From Filobacillus milosensis (lineage in GTDB: Bacteria; Bacillota; Bacilli; Bacillales; Alkalibacillaceae): a stretch of 64,000 nt of DNA. The stretch covers positions 1-64,000 of the forward strand of contig NZ_SOPW01000019.1 of assembly GCF_004402015.1 (NCBI RefSeq), given 5' to 3'. A model generated the notes under the pieces. That model ran no database searches. It had not been told where the DNA came from and was given only the letters and a program-made list of their open reading frames with translations. The translations under genes and the position numbers were made by a program. Positions 36,100 through 44,563 of the stretch are shown piece by piece (within the stretch, counting starts at the first letter, position 1; every line of letters begins with the position of its first letter).

Positions 36100-37305
36100 C
36101 TAAGATTGGAAAAATGATCTTTGGTTGATAAATCTTGTGGTGATCCATAACAATAGTTCAACGACTACTAGCGTAATTAATAAGACTATTAATCCTTGCG
36201 AGAAAGTTATGGTGTCAGTATTAATCAAGTAGTTTTTCTCTAATGTGACGACTTGTCCGATATCAAAATACGTCTGTGGGAAGTAGCTTAAATCTATTCC
36301 AAACAACTCTCTCGTTGAACGATCGAAATATAATCGTTCTGAAAAGAGAAGAGCGGTCCCTATAAATAGTACTGCCCAGGTGTTTCTGATTAACAGACTG
36401 ACTAAAACGTTAAATCTGATAAACAAGTAAACCACGATTGGGATTAAAGCTAGTGATTTTAATAAGAATTCTTTCATGCCCATATAATCATAAGCTTCAA
36501 AGTAAAATAGGCGATAGTCTTTTTTATAAGGTATTTGCATGTCTAAATAGCCTGGTCCATAAGTCAATGACAAAAGGATTAATCCTAAACCTACGACACC
36601 GGTTACGATGAGTAAAGTATAAGCAAATGCTGCTAGACTCTTAACATTTAATAATGAGTACCATTGTGTTGGAAAACCTTGTAAGAGTGTTTGGTGTGTT
36701 CGGTCTCTAATCAATACATCACTACTGAAGTATATGGCTGCGAATATGATTAAGTAGATCATACTACTCGTTAAGAACTGGTGTAACTTTTGAAGAGCGG
36801 TGCGTTCTTGAATCATTGGGTATGTAATAGGTTCATCATCGTTCAGATAGCTATGAAAACGTAAAATATTTTTATGGTAAAGGTGGTATTTATCTTTACC
36901 AGGCAAAGGTTCTTGATAGAATAAGTCACTCTCGCGATAGTCTCTATATCCACCGTTCAATAGATAGTTGGTTCTAATGTGAAGATATCTATTATAATTT
37001 TCATTCTCAAATGCCGTAACCATTTTCTCGTGTTGTTCTAAGTAACTTTGTTGAGAAGCGAAATAAGCGCCTGTCATCGGATAAATCCCTGTGTAACCCA
37101 TTTCGAGACGCCATTCTTGTGTTGAACTAATATCTTGTAATTTGTGTTCGACCTCTTCCTTTTGAAAGGATTCGATATTAAATTCATTTGGTAGAATCAT
37201 AAATACATAGCTGAATAGCAATACGAGTAAAAAGGACGTAAATAAGATGTTCTTTTTACTGAAGAATGTCAGTTTAAATTCGTGTTTAAATAACGATCGT
37301 TTCAT
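36100..37305 (-). CDS. ABC transporter permease, first gene of the operon
   Basis: A 401-residue permease with the same plan as its neighbour: N-terminal helix (about 18-38), a large external loop to about residue 180, and C-terminal helices. AAGGAGC precedes ATG 37305. The two permeases probably form a heterodimer. The operon promoter must lie in 37306-37500, where no strong match was seen. Confidence 0.85.
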   Translation of the reverse strand: MKRSLFKHEFKLTFFSKKNILFTSFLLVLLFSYVFMILPNEFNIESFQKEEVEHKLQDISSTQEWRLEMGYTGIYPMTGAYFASQQSYLEQHEKMVTAFENENYNRYLHIRTNYLLNGGYRDYRESDLFYQEPLPGKDKYHLYHKNILRFHSYLNDDEPITYPMIQERTALQKLHQFLTSSMIYLIIFAAIYFSSDVLIRDRTHQTLLQGFPTQWYSLLNVKSLAAFAYTLLIVTGVVGLGLILLSLTYGPGYLDMQIPYKKDYRLFYFEAYDYMGMKEFLLKSLALIPIVVYLFIRFNVLVSLLIRNTWAVLFIGTALLFSERLYFDRSTRELFGIDLSYFPQTYFDIGQVVTLEKNYLINTDTITFSQGLIVLLITLVVVELLLWITTRFINQRSFFQS

Positions 37306-37586
37306 AGTCTAGCTCCTTAATTTTGTAATTAGTTGTTATCGAATGAATGAAGTGAGACCGTGTCGAAACCACTTATTAATTGTCGGAATGTAATCGAAAT
37401 TACCTATAAATGTATATCATAAGTTAATAATTGTAAAGTTGTGAATTTTAGTAAATTTGATAAGATTCTGTGTGTGAGTAGGATTTTGTTTAAATTAAAA
37501 AATTTATAACTTTTTTGGAGATTAAGTTACCAATCGTATCAATTGAAAGGCGAGAAGAGGCGTGTTAAGTTTTAGTTGTGGTAAGT
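37306..37586. other. Divergent intergenic region between the ABC operon and cyd genes
   Basis: No gene. It carries the promoters of the minus-strand ABC operon and of the cyd operon; only the Rex site just to the right is clear. Confidence 0.5.
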
Positions 37587-37604
37587 TTGTGAAATAGTTC
37601 ACAA
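37587..37604. promoter_or_regulatory. Rex operator upstream of cydABS
   Basis: TTGTGAAATAGTTCACAA matches the Rex consensus palindrome TTGTGAAA-N-TTTCACAA type, with one mismatch. Rex represses fermentation and bd-oxidase genes when the NADH/NAD+ ratio is low, so cyd here should be induced under oxygen limitation. Confidence 0.88.
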
Positions 37605-37694
37605 AATTATCATTCCTTCGTAACAAAGCCTTAACGATTTACTTATTTGTAAAAGGTGAGTTTAGGGTATTATACAAATGAAGGGGAGATGCAC

Positions 37695-37784
37695 ATGTAT
37701 AAAAAGCATGAAAAGTGGTTAATAATCCTCAGTTTTAGTGTAGCTATTATTATGTTGATTTCGATTTTAGGAAGACTTTTTTAA
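37695..37784 (+). CDS. 29-residue single-helix membrane peptide upstream of cydA
   Basis: Begins ATG 37695 behind AAGGGGAGA and encodes MYKKHEKWLIILSFSVAIIM plus nine residues, ending 21 nt before cydA. The basic N-terminus and one transmembrane helix resemble small oxidase-associated subunits, but it is distinct from CydS at 40179. It lies downstream of the Rex box in the same transcription unit. Function unknown. Confidence 0.6.
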   Translation: MYKKHEKWLIILSFSVAIIMLISILGRLF

Positions 37785-37805
37785 TATATGAGGGGGTAGG
37801 TTGTG

Positions 37806-39149
37806 ATGTGGGAATATGATCCAGTCATGTTTAGTCGAACCTTAACGGGTTTGACGTTAGCGTTTCATATTATATACGCAACCATTGGTGTGGGGATTCC
37901 TTTAATGATTGCCATCGCCCAGTGGATTGGGATTAAGAAAAATGACGAGCATTATATTTTGCTGGCTCGACGTTGGACCCGCGGGTTTGTTATCACAGTA
38001 GCCGTTGGTGTTGTAACGGGGACGGCAATAGGTCTTCAACTGTCACTATTGTGGCCAAACTTTATGGAGTTAGCCGGTCACGTCATTAGTTTACCGTTAT
38101 TTATGGAGACTTTTGCCTTTTTCTTTGAGGCGATTTTCCTAGGTATTTACTTATATACTTGGGATCGTTTTGAGAATCAGAAAAAGCACATGCTTCTATT
38201 AATACCTGTTGCGATTGGGGCTTCATTTTCAGCATTTTTCATTACGATGGTGAATGCGTTTATGAATACTCCAGAAGGGTTTGACATTGTGAATGGGGCC
38301 TTAGTGAATGTTGATCCGATTGCAGCGATGTTTAATCCGGCGACACCGACAAAAGTCGCGCACGTTTTGACAACTGCATACATGACTTCGGCTTTTGTGT
38401 TGGGCTCAATCGCCGCCTTTCATTTATTTAGAGGTCGAAATCACGTTTATCATAAAAAGTCGTTATATTTAATGATGAAAGTCGGACTCATCTTCTCAAT
38501 CGCAACTGTGATTGTAGGTGACTTCTCAGGTAAATTCTTAGCTGAATATCAACCAGAGAAGCTTGCAGCAGCGGAATGGCATTTTGAAACAGAAGAAAAA
38601 GCACCACTCATGATGTTTGGTTGGATTGATGATAATGGGGAAGTTCAGGGTGCGATCGAGATTCCTTACGCATTAAGCATCTTAGCTCATAGTGACCCGA
38701 CAGCAGAGGTTACGGGTTTAAATGAGTTCCCTGAAGATGAACGCCCACCATTAATCGTTCACTATTTCTTTGACTTGATGGTGTCGATTGGGATCTTTTT
38801 AACGTTAATTTCTCTATTTTATTGGTTCGGGATCGGACGGGGCTGGAAGATTGTTGAGAAGAAATTTTTCAACTTCTTATTAGTTCTGTCAGGTCCGCTA
38901 GCTATAGTAGCGATTGAGATGGGCTGGTTCTATGCTGAGTTCGGACGTCAGCCTTGGATTTTACGAGGTTTTATGAAGACGCCTGAAGGGGCGACATCAG
39001 CGGCTTATGTTGATACGATGCTATTCTTATTTGTTGGCTTGTATGCCGTTCTTGGTACAGCGAGTGCGATTGTTTTAACGAAAATGTTTAAGAACAATCC
39101 TGTTGAAAAAGAGTTGGAAGAGCATGCCTTAGAAAGAGGTGATCGATAA
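37806..39149 (+). CDS. cydA: Cytochrome bd quinol oxidase subunit I
   Basis: A 447-residue subunit with GTG (37803) or ATG (37806) start; ATG has the better spacing to GAGGGGG. Haem ligand His in TLAFHIIYATIGVG (b595/d), the conserved GRQPW motif near residue 380, and a short Q-loop as in Geobacillus/YthA-type enzymes. It catalyses menaquinol oxidation and O2 reduction in the membrane. Length matches the CydABS enzyme of Geobacillus. It overlaps cydB by 1 nt. Confidence 0.95.
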   Translation: MWEYDPVMFSRTLTGLTLAFHIIYATIGVGIPLMIAIAQWIGIKKNDEHYILLARRWTRGFVITVAVGVVTGTAIGLQLSLLWPNFMELAGHVISLPLFMETFAFFFEAIFLGIYLYTWDRFENQKKHMLLLIPVAIGASFSAFFITMVNAFMNTPEGFDIVNGALVNVDPIAAMFNPATPTKVAHVLTTAYMTSAFVLGSIAAFHLFRGRNHVYHKKSLYLMMKVGLIFSIATVIVGDFSGKFLAEYQPEKLAAAEWHFETEEKAPLMMFGWIDDNGEVQGAIEIPYALSILAHSDPTAEVTGLNEFPEDERPPLIVHYFFDLMVSIGIFLTLISLFYWFGIGRGWKIVEKKFFNFLLVLSGPLAIVAIEMGWFYAEFGRQPWILRGFMKTPEGATSAAYVDTMLFLFVGLYAVLGTASAIVLTKMFKNNPVEKELEEHALERGDR

Positions 39150-40177
39150 TGGATCTCGCAATTGTAGGAATATCAGTTCTATGGTTATTCTTATTTGGTT
39201 ACATTATCATTGCCTCAATCGATTTTGGCGCAGGGTTCTTCAGCGCCTATAGTGAACTGGCGAACACGAAGCATATACTGCATCACATTATCCAGCGCTA
39301 TTTATCGCCAGTTTGGGAAGTTACGAATGTATTCCTGGTGTTCTTCTTTGTAGGAATGGTTGGTTTTTTCCCAAGTGCCGCGTTTTACTACGGAACGATT
39401 TTGTTAGTTCCGGTTAGTATTTCGAATGTGCTGTTAGCGATTCGTGGTTCTTATTATGCTTTCCAGACCTATGGCGTAAAAGATAGTAAGATTTATACCT
39501 TTTTATATGGTGTAGCTGGTCTGTTAATCCCGGCTTCACTGTCGATTGTTTTGACAATCTCTGAAGGTGGATTTGTAGAGATGGTAGATGGAAATCCAGT
39601 ACTGCTCTACGAAAAATTGTTTTTCAGTCCACTTACTTGGAGTATTGTCATCTTAAGTGTTGTGAGTGTGCTTTATATATCAGCGACGTTTTTAACGGCT
39701 TATGCGGATATCGCGAAAGACTTTGATGCACGCCGGTTATTAAGAAAGTACGCGCTTGCTTGGAGTGGGCCGACGATTCTCTCGGCAACACTGATCATCT
39801 GGCAGCTTCGTCAGCATAATTTCTCGCACTTTGAAAAGATCATGGATATCTGGTGGATCTTTGCCTTGTCAGGTGTGTTCTTTGTCATTACCGTCGCTTT
39901 ACTATGGATGAAAAAATATTATAGCTTAGCTTTTTGGAGTTTGATTATACAGTTTTCATTAGCGTTTTTCGGATATGGAATTTCACATTATCCTTATTTA
40001 CTGTATCCGTATTTAACGATTTACGATGGATTCACAAATGATGCGATGGCGACGGCGTTAATCATTGCGTTTATTGCCGGTTTTGCGCTACTCATTCCAT
40101 CGATCTGGTTACTCGCAAGATTATTCTTATTCAACAAAAGTTATGTTCGAGGCGAAAAAGGAAAGGGAGGTTATTAA
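39149..40177 (+). CDS. cydB: Cytochrome bd quinol oxidase subunit II
   Basis: A 342-residue, eight- to nine-helix partner of CydA; N-terminal segment FGYIIIASIDFGAGFFSAY is typical of the subunit (short YthB-type form). The start codon overlaps the cydA stop (TAATG), implying translational coupling; cydS follows 1 nt after its stop. Confidence 0.93.
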   Translation: MDLAIVGISVLWLFLFGYIIIASIDFGAGFFSAYSELANTKHILHHIIQRYLSPVWEVTNVFLVFFFVGMVGFFPSAAFYYGTILLVPVSISNVLLAIRGSYYAFQTYGVKDSKIYTFLYGVAGLLIPASLSIVLTISEGGFVEMVDGNPVLLYEKLFFSPLTWSIVILSVVSVLYISATFLTAYADIAKDFDARRLLRKYALAWSGPTILSATLIIWQLRQHNFSHFEKIMDIWWIFALSGVFFVITVALLWMKKYYSLAFWSLIIQFSLAFFGYGISHYPYLLYPYLTIYDGFTNDAMATALIIAFIAGFALLIPSIWLLARLFLFNKSYVRGEKGKGGY

Positions 40178-40178
40178 T

Positions 40179-40280
40179 ATGGATCACTTCTTAATCACCT
40201 ACGCACCGTTTATTGTTGTTATTTTATCAATTATTGCAGCTTTCTGGTCAGGTTTAAAAGACGACCGAGTGAATAGATAA
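40179..40280 (+). CDS. cydS: Cytochrome bd oxidase small subunit
   Basis: A 33-residue single-helix peptide beginning MDHFLITYAPFIVVILS and ending KDDRVNR. It matches in size and pattern the CydS subunit (YAP-hydrophobic-FWxGLKD) known from the Geobacillus bd oxidase structure, where it packs against CydA. AAGGGAGG upstream; last gene of the operon. Confidence 0.9.
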   Translation: MDHFLITYAPFIVVILSIIAAFWSGLKDDRVNR

Positions 40281-40287
40281 TAAGTGG

Positions 40288-40320
40288 AATCCCTGAGACT
40301 AAGCTCGGGGATTTTTATTT
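40288..40320 (+). terminator. Terminator of the cyd operon
   Basis: AATCCCTGAG pairs with CTCGGGGATT (one G-U), followed by a T-rich tract. Confidence 0.85.
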
Positions 40321-40321
40321 T

Positions 40322-40420
40322 TATCGGCCACTAAATTGATGGAATTGGCCACTCATTAAGTCGTATCAGCTACTAATATGAATTATCGGACACTAAAATT
40401 TCAGTATCGGCCACTAAATG
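40322..40420 (+). repeat. Array A: five degenerate TATCGGCCACTAA motifs every ~21 bp
   Basis: CGGCCA-type cores start at 40325, 40346, 40367, 40387 and 40408 (spacing 21, 21, 20, 21). The consensus about the core is TATCGG[CA]CACTAA; the intervening ~8 bp are not conserved. It lies between the cyd terminator and the CPBP gene. Confidence 0.88.
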
Positions 40421-40487
40421 TGAAACGAACTTCTATTATTACAGACTTTGTGATATATTTTTAAAAACTGGTTCTGTAGGTGGGGTT

Positions 40488-41171
40488 ATGAAGCAAAATC
40501 AAATTATTAGTGTAGTTATTTTAACGGCGTTAAGCTGTTCACTATTATTTGTGATTGAACAGGTATTTGATGCACACTACTTAGTGAAGACAGGAAGTAA
40601 AATTGTTTTATTTTTAATCGTTCCTTTATTGTACATACGTTTTGTGCTCGGTGAACGCATTTGGGAATCGCTCCGTTTTAACCAAATCGATAAACCAGGT
40701 TTGATTTATGGGGCAGGGTTAGGCATTTTATCGATGATTATCGTAGTTACTGCTTTCTTTTTACTGCAGGACGTTTTACAACCTGAATTGATCATATCGG
40801 ATTTGCGAGATCGGTTAGGGATTACCTTTGAGACTTATGTTTATATTGCGATTTATATTGTTGTTGTGAATTCGTTATTAGAGGAGTTTTACTTTAGAGG
40901 ATTTATCTTTTTGAAGTTTTATCAATCAGGCTATCAGTGGTTAGGTTATTTGTTTTCTTCGGGATTGTTTGCTGTATATCATATGGCCATTTTTGCGACT
41001 TGGTTTGATACAGGATTAACCTTGTTAGCGTTAGCTGGATTGTTTGTGGTTGGGCTCGTGTTTTGTTGGTTAGATACGAAATCCAATAACTTCTTAAACT
41101 CGTGGATTTTACATATATGTGCGGACATCGCTGTAGTGGCTATTGGATTTTATTTATTTTCGACGCTTTAA
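40488..41171 (+). CDS. CPBP-family intramembrane metalloprotease
   Basis: A 227-residue, about seven-helix protein with the CPBP (CAAX protease/bacteriocin-processing, Abi) motifs EEFYFRGFIFLKF (EExxxR), FAVYHMAIF (His) and NSWILHICADI. Bacterial members act in bacteriocin immunity, peptide processing or unknown membrane proteolysis. ATG has GTGGGG upstream. Monocistronic, with a terminator overlapping its stop. Confidence 0.88.
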   Translation: MKQNQIISVVILTALSCSLLFVIEQVFDAHYLVKTGSKIVLFLIVPLLYIRFVLGERIWESLRFNQIDKPGLIYGAGLGILSMIIVVTAFFLLQDVLQPELIISDLRDRLGITFETYVYIAIYIVVVNSLLEEFYFRGFIFLKFYQSGYQWLGYLFSSGLFAVYHMAIFATWFDTGLTLLALAGLFVVGLVFCWLDTKSNNFLNSWILHICADIAVVAIGFYLFSTL

Positions 41172-41200
41172 TCTCTCACATTTTTGTGAGGGATTTTTTT
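41170..41200 (+). terminator. Terminator of the CPBP protease gene
   Basis: ATCTCTCACA pairs with TGTGAGGGAT around TTTT, followed by seven T residues. Confidence 0.88.
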
Positions 41201-41215
41201 ATTTGGGTGGGGCGG

Positions 41216-41330
41216 CACTTGCCATTTAGGGGTCTCGCACTCGCCACTAAAGGGAGTGTGACTCGCCGGAATGGAATCTGACTCGCCGTTTTCCATATTG
41301 ACTAATCACTTTCACAAAATCACTCGCCAA
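41216..41330 (+). repeat. Array B: six degenerate CACTCGCC motifs every ~21 bp
   Basis: Motif starts are 41216, 41238, 41260, 41280, 41300 (degenerate GACTAATC) and 41321; spacing is 20-22. One unit reads ACTCGCCACTAA, linking this motif to the CGGCCACTAA motif of arrays A and C. Confidence 0.87.
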
Positions 41331-41340
41331 ATTTTAAATG

Positions 41341-41369
41341 TTGAATAATCTAATTCAATCGCATAGAAT
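41341..41369 (+). promoter_or_regulatory. Promoter of the ABC exporter/TetR operon
   Basis: TTGAAT (41341-41346), 17-bp spacer, TAGAAT (41364-41369), with a palindromic operator directly downstream. Confidence 0.7.
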
Positions 41370-41372
41370 TAA

Positions 41373-41392
41373 AAGTGAGTACTCACTCACTT
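41373..41392. promoter_or_regulatory. Probable TetR-family operator
   Basis: AAGTGAGT (41373-41380) and ACTCACTT (41385-41392) form a perfect 8-bp inverted repeat with a 4-bp gap; a 12-bp palindrome GTGAGTACTCAC overlaps it. Placed at the predicted transcription start of the operon that ends with a TetR repressor gene (43171). Confidence 0.75.
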
Positions 41393-41412
41393 AAAAGGGG
41401 AGAGGTGATTCT

Positions 41413-42132
41413 TTGAGTTTTATAAACGTAAAACATGTTTCTCATGCTTTTGGTAAAGAGAAAGTCCTCGAAGATATTAACTTAACAATAGAAGAAGGAA
41501 AGATATTTGGATTATTAGGTCCATCAGGGGCTGGAAAAACGACCTTAGTTAACATGATGGTTGGCATTCTTTCACCGGATCAAGGCGAGATTACGATTGA
41601 TTCTACCAAGGTTCCATCGTTTGATTTGATGAACATCACTGGCTATATGGCTCAATCGGATGCCTTATATCAGGAGTTATCAGCGAAAGAGAATCTTGAG
41701 TTTATGGGGTCTATTTATGGCTTGAAGAAGTCAGAGCTTAAAGAGCGAATTCAGCATGTCATGAAGACCGTAAATTTATTACCACACTTGGATAAGCCGG
41801 TAGAACAATATTCAGGTGGGATGAAAAGACGATTATCATTAGCTGCAGCGTTATTACATCAGCCTAAATTGTTAATTTTAGATGAACCGACAGTAGGGAT
41901 TGATCCAGTTTTAAGAAAAGAAATTTGGGAGGAGTTTCGAGAACTTCAACAACAAGGCATTACTATAATTGTAACGACTCATGTCATGGATGAAGCAGAT
42001 AAATGTGATGAACTTGGATTATTAAGAGATGGTCAATTGATGGCGAAGGGTTCGCCTGGTGAACTAAAAGAACAGCATCATGCATCATCAATCGAAGAAG
42101 TTTTCCTAACAGTTGGGGGTGTGGAATCATGA
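41413..42132 (+). CDS. ABC exporter ATP-binding protein
   Basis: A 239-residue ATPase with TTG start (GGGGAGAGGTG upstream): Walker A GLLGPSGAGKTTLV, signature QYSGGMKRRLSLAAAL, Walker B LLILDEPTVGID, switch His in VTTHVMDEADKC. It is a drug- or polyketide-exporter-type (DRA/NodI-like) subunit. It overlaps the permease gene by 4 nt (ATGA). Confidence 0.93.
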   Translation: MSFINVKHVSHAFGKEKVLEDINLTIEEGKIFGLLGPSGAGKTTLVNMMVGILSPDQGEITIDSTKVPSFDLMNITGYMAQSDALYQELSAKENLEFMGSIYGLKKSELKERIQHVMKTVNLLPHLDKPVEQYSGGMKRRLSLAAALLHQPKLLILDEPTVGIDPVLRKEIWEEFRELQQQGITIIVTTHVMDEADKCDELGLLRDGQLMAKGSPGELKEQHHASSIEEVFLTVGGVES

Positions 42133-43154
42133 GGGTAGCAGCAGTAGTTAAACGAATCGCGAAACAATTTAAAAGAGATAGACGCTCATTAGCTCTAATG
42201 ATGATTGCGCCATTATTTGTGCTAACGCTTGTATGGCTTGTATTAGATGGCGACGATTATGAACCGAAAATGGGTTACAGCGAAATGCCTCAGCCTGTTA
42301 TTGAACTTTTAGATGAAGAGACTCAGCACCTTGAACAATATAAAAAGGAAGAAGCCATTGATTTAATGAAGGATGGAGAGTTAGACGCTTTTATTTCTAT
42401 AGAGGGTATGACACCTACAACCTTGCTTGAAGGTAGTGAACCTTCCGTTAACTCTGCGGTGATGAGAGTCATTCAGGAATCATTAAAGTCATTAAAAACA
42501 AATACTCAGATTGAAGAGCCAACCATTAATTATTTGTATGGCTCTGGAGATATGAATCTGTTTGACAGGGTGGGGCCTGTATTAATCGGATTTTTTGTAT
42601 TTTTCTTCGTATTTATTTTAGGCGGGATTTCTTTCTTAAGAGAGCGAACTCAAGGTACCCTTGCGAAATTACTATCGACACCTATTAAACGCTGGGAATT
42701 AGTGACTGGGTATGTGGCTGGATTCGGTTTATTTACAATCATTCAGTCGGTTGTCATTGTTGCGTTTTCAATTTATGTACTCGACATGTACATGGTCGGT
42801 AATTTTGTAGAGTTATTAGTCGTGACAATTCTTTTAGCTATAACAGCCTTATCTTTAGCAACACTGCTATCATCATTTGCGAAAAATGAATTTCAGATCA
42901 TGCAATTTATTCCGATTGTGATTATTCCACAAGTGTTCTTTGCCGGTATTTTTAACTTAGAAACATTAGACCGATGGATTCAAATTCTAAGTCAATTTAT
43001 GCCTTTAACTTACGGGGCTGAAGCGTTACAACAAATGATGATTAAAGGGGCCCATATTTATGATGTGTGGTTTGAAATTATGATATTATTTGGGTTTGCG
43101 TTAGTTTTCTTTATACTTAATATAAGAGTATTAAAGAAGCACCGTTCACTATAA
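42129..43154 (+). CDS. ABC-2 type exporter permease
   Basis: A 341-residue permease: N-terminal helix (about 20-40), a ~125-residue external domain, then six helices, with the ABC-2 motif GISFLRERTQGTLAKLLSTP. It forms the membrane part of the exporter with the ATPase at 41413. Likely exports a hydrophobic or toxic compound sensed by the linked TetR protein. Confidence 0.9.
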   Translation: MRVAAVVKRIAKQFKRDRRSLALMMIAPLFVLTLVWLVLDGDDYEPKMGYSEMPQPVIELLDEETQHLEQYKKEEAIDLMKDGELDAFISIEGMTPTTLLEGSEPSVNSAVMRVIQESLKSLKTNTQIEEPTINYLYGSGDMNLFDRVGPVLIGFFVFFFVFILGGISFLRERTQGTLAKLLSTPIKRWELVTGYVAGFGLFTIIQSVVIVAFSIYVLDMYMVGNFVELLVVTILLAITALSLATLLSSFAKNEFQIMQFIPIVIIPQVFFAGIFNLETLDRWIQILSQFMPLTYGAEALQQMMIKGAHIYDVWFEIMILFGFALVFFILNIRVLKKHRSL

Positions 43155-43170
43155 ATAAGAGGTGTCCATT

Positions 43171-43827
43171 ATGAATGAAAAAGATTTACTAGAAGAGTTA
43201 ATTAAGGTCAGCGAAGAAGATTCATCATTAACGCCTAAACAAGCTAAAATACTACAAGCAGCGATTGAGACCTTTGCTGAAAAAGGGTATGCTTCAACGT
43301 CTACCAGCGAAATCGCAAATAAAGCAGGTGTGGCGGAAGGAACGATTTTCCGTCACTATAAAACGAAAAAGGACCTACTATTATCGATTGTATCTCCAGT
43401 TGTTACTAAGTTTGCGATACCGTTTTTTGCTGATCGATTTGTGCAAGATGTTTTTGAAAATAAAACTAACGAATCGTATGAAGAGCTGTTAAGAACATTA
43501 TTAATGAATCGATTTGAATTTGTTAATCGAAATACAACGTTATTAAGAATATTACTTCAAGAGGTTAGCCTTCATAAAGAAATTCAAGAGTTATTTCAAA
43601 AGAATTTTCTTGAAAAAGTTTATCCAAAGTTTGTTGAAGTCATTGAAGAGTATCAAAACAAAGGTGAGATTTCAAAAGACATTCGAGTTGATACAGCGAT
43701 ACGGTTAATGATGACCACTTTAATTGGATTTATCATCACACGTTTTATCATCATGCCAGATGTAGAGTGGGATGATGAATATGAAATTGAACAGACCATC
43801 ACATTTATACGTAAAGGGTTGCGTTAA
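43171..43827 (+). CDS. TetR/AcrR-family repressor of the exporter operon
   Basis: A 218-residue protein starting at ATG 43171 (AGAGGTG 43158-43164). TetR_N domain at about residues 20-68 with TSEIANKAGVAEGTIFRHY as helix-turn-helix; the C-terminal domain is ligand-binding. As last gene of the operon it should autoregulate through the palindrome at 41373-41392. Confidence 0.92.
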   Translation: MNEKDLLEELIKVSEEDSSLTPKQAKILQAAIETFAEKGYASTSTSEIANKAGVAEGTIFRHYKTKKDLLLSIVSPVVTKFAIPFFADRFVQDVFENKTNESYEELLRTLLMNRFEFVNRNTTLLRILLQEVSLHKEIQELFQKNFLEKVYPKFVEVIEEYQNKGEISKDIRVDTAIRLMMTTLIGFIITRFIIMPDVEWDDEYEIEQTITFIRKGLR

Positions 43828-43912
43828 GCCACTTTTTAGGAATGAAGACCATAATATATCATATGATTTGGTGTAGGTATAAAAATTCCTGGAAGGGTGG
43901 TCACTGATCAAG

Positions 43913-44332
43913 TTGAAAGGGTTTAATTTAAATGAGTTAAAGTGTTTAGAAGCATGGCATGAAGAGGACACACATGCTCGCTGGACAGTCAACATGGCCA
44001 CGGCAGAAAACTTCCCTTTTTGGTCAGGCGTTAAATCTGATGATTTCTCGGTCGTTTATTTTGAATTGAATCAAGGAAATTACTTAGGTGAACATACAGA
44101 CAGCGCTGAAGAAGTTGTACTTATTTTAGAAGGTGAAGCAGAAGTATCTATTGGCGAGGAACAAGTTGAAGCTAAGGCTGGCCAGGTTATTATCATTCCT
44201 GAAATGGTACCACATAAAATAAAAAACATTGGTACGGGGAAAGTGCGGTGCGTGGGAGTGTTTTCTAAAGATGATGTCACAAGTACGTTTACACACACGG
44301 TTTTACCGTTAAATGAGAGACAATTTTCATAA
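43913..44332 (+). CDS. Cupin-domain protein
   Basis: A 139-residue protein with TTG start (GGAAGGGTGG upstream). A single cupin barrel: motif 1 GEHTDSAEEVVLILEGEAEV with metal-ligand His/Glu, motif 2 AGQVIIIPEMVPHKIKNIG with His. Substrate unknown; such proteins range from isomerases to small-molecule sensors. Confidence 0.85.
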   Translation: MKGFNLNELKCLEAWHEEDTHARWTVNMATAENFPFWSGVKSDDFSVVYFELNQGNYLGEHTDSAEEVVLILEGEAEVSIGEEQVEAKAGQVIIIPEMVPHKIKNIGTGKVRCVGVFSKDDVTSTFTHTVLPLNERQFS

Positions 44333-44340
44333 TGATATTT

Positions 44341-44373
44341 AACCACATTTGATGAGAATGTGGTTGTTTTTTT
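44341..44373 (+). terminator. Terminator of the cupin gene
   Basis: AACCACATT pairs perfectly with AATGTGGTT around TGATGAG, followed by a T tract. Confidence 0.9.
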
Positions 44374-44387
44374 GGAATCCCACTTTT

Positions 44388-44483
44388 ATTGGACACTAAT
44401 TAGTCTGTATTGGACACATCTTAAGAATATCGGTCACTAAAATTTCTGTATTGGCCACTAAAAATTAACTATCGGCCACTAAT
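44388..44483 (+). repeat. Array C: five degenerate TAT[TC]GG[AC]CACTAA motifs every ~21 bp
   Basis: Cores start at 44390, 44411, 44431, 44452 and 44473 (spacing 21, 20, 21, 21): same motif, same copy number and same orientation as array A, 4 kb away. It lies between the cupin terminator and the next gene. Confidence 0.88.
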
Positions 44484-44563
44484 CTATAAAATCTTAGTAA
44501 TTTTTCCTATCGGCATTATTTTCAATTACGTTATAATAAACATAGTAATCGGAGGGTGAAGCT

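Noticed and set aside
40322-44483. Could the periodic arrays be CRISPR?
   Set aside because: Cores are only 8-13 bp with ~8-13-bp gaps, degenerate, and no cas genes are present; CRISPR repeats are 23-47 bp with unique spacers of similar length.
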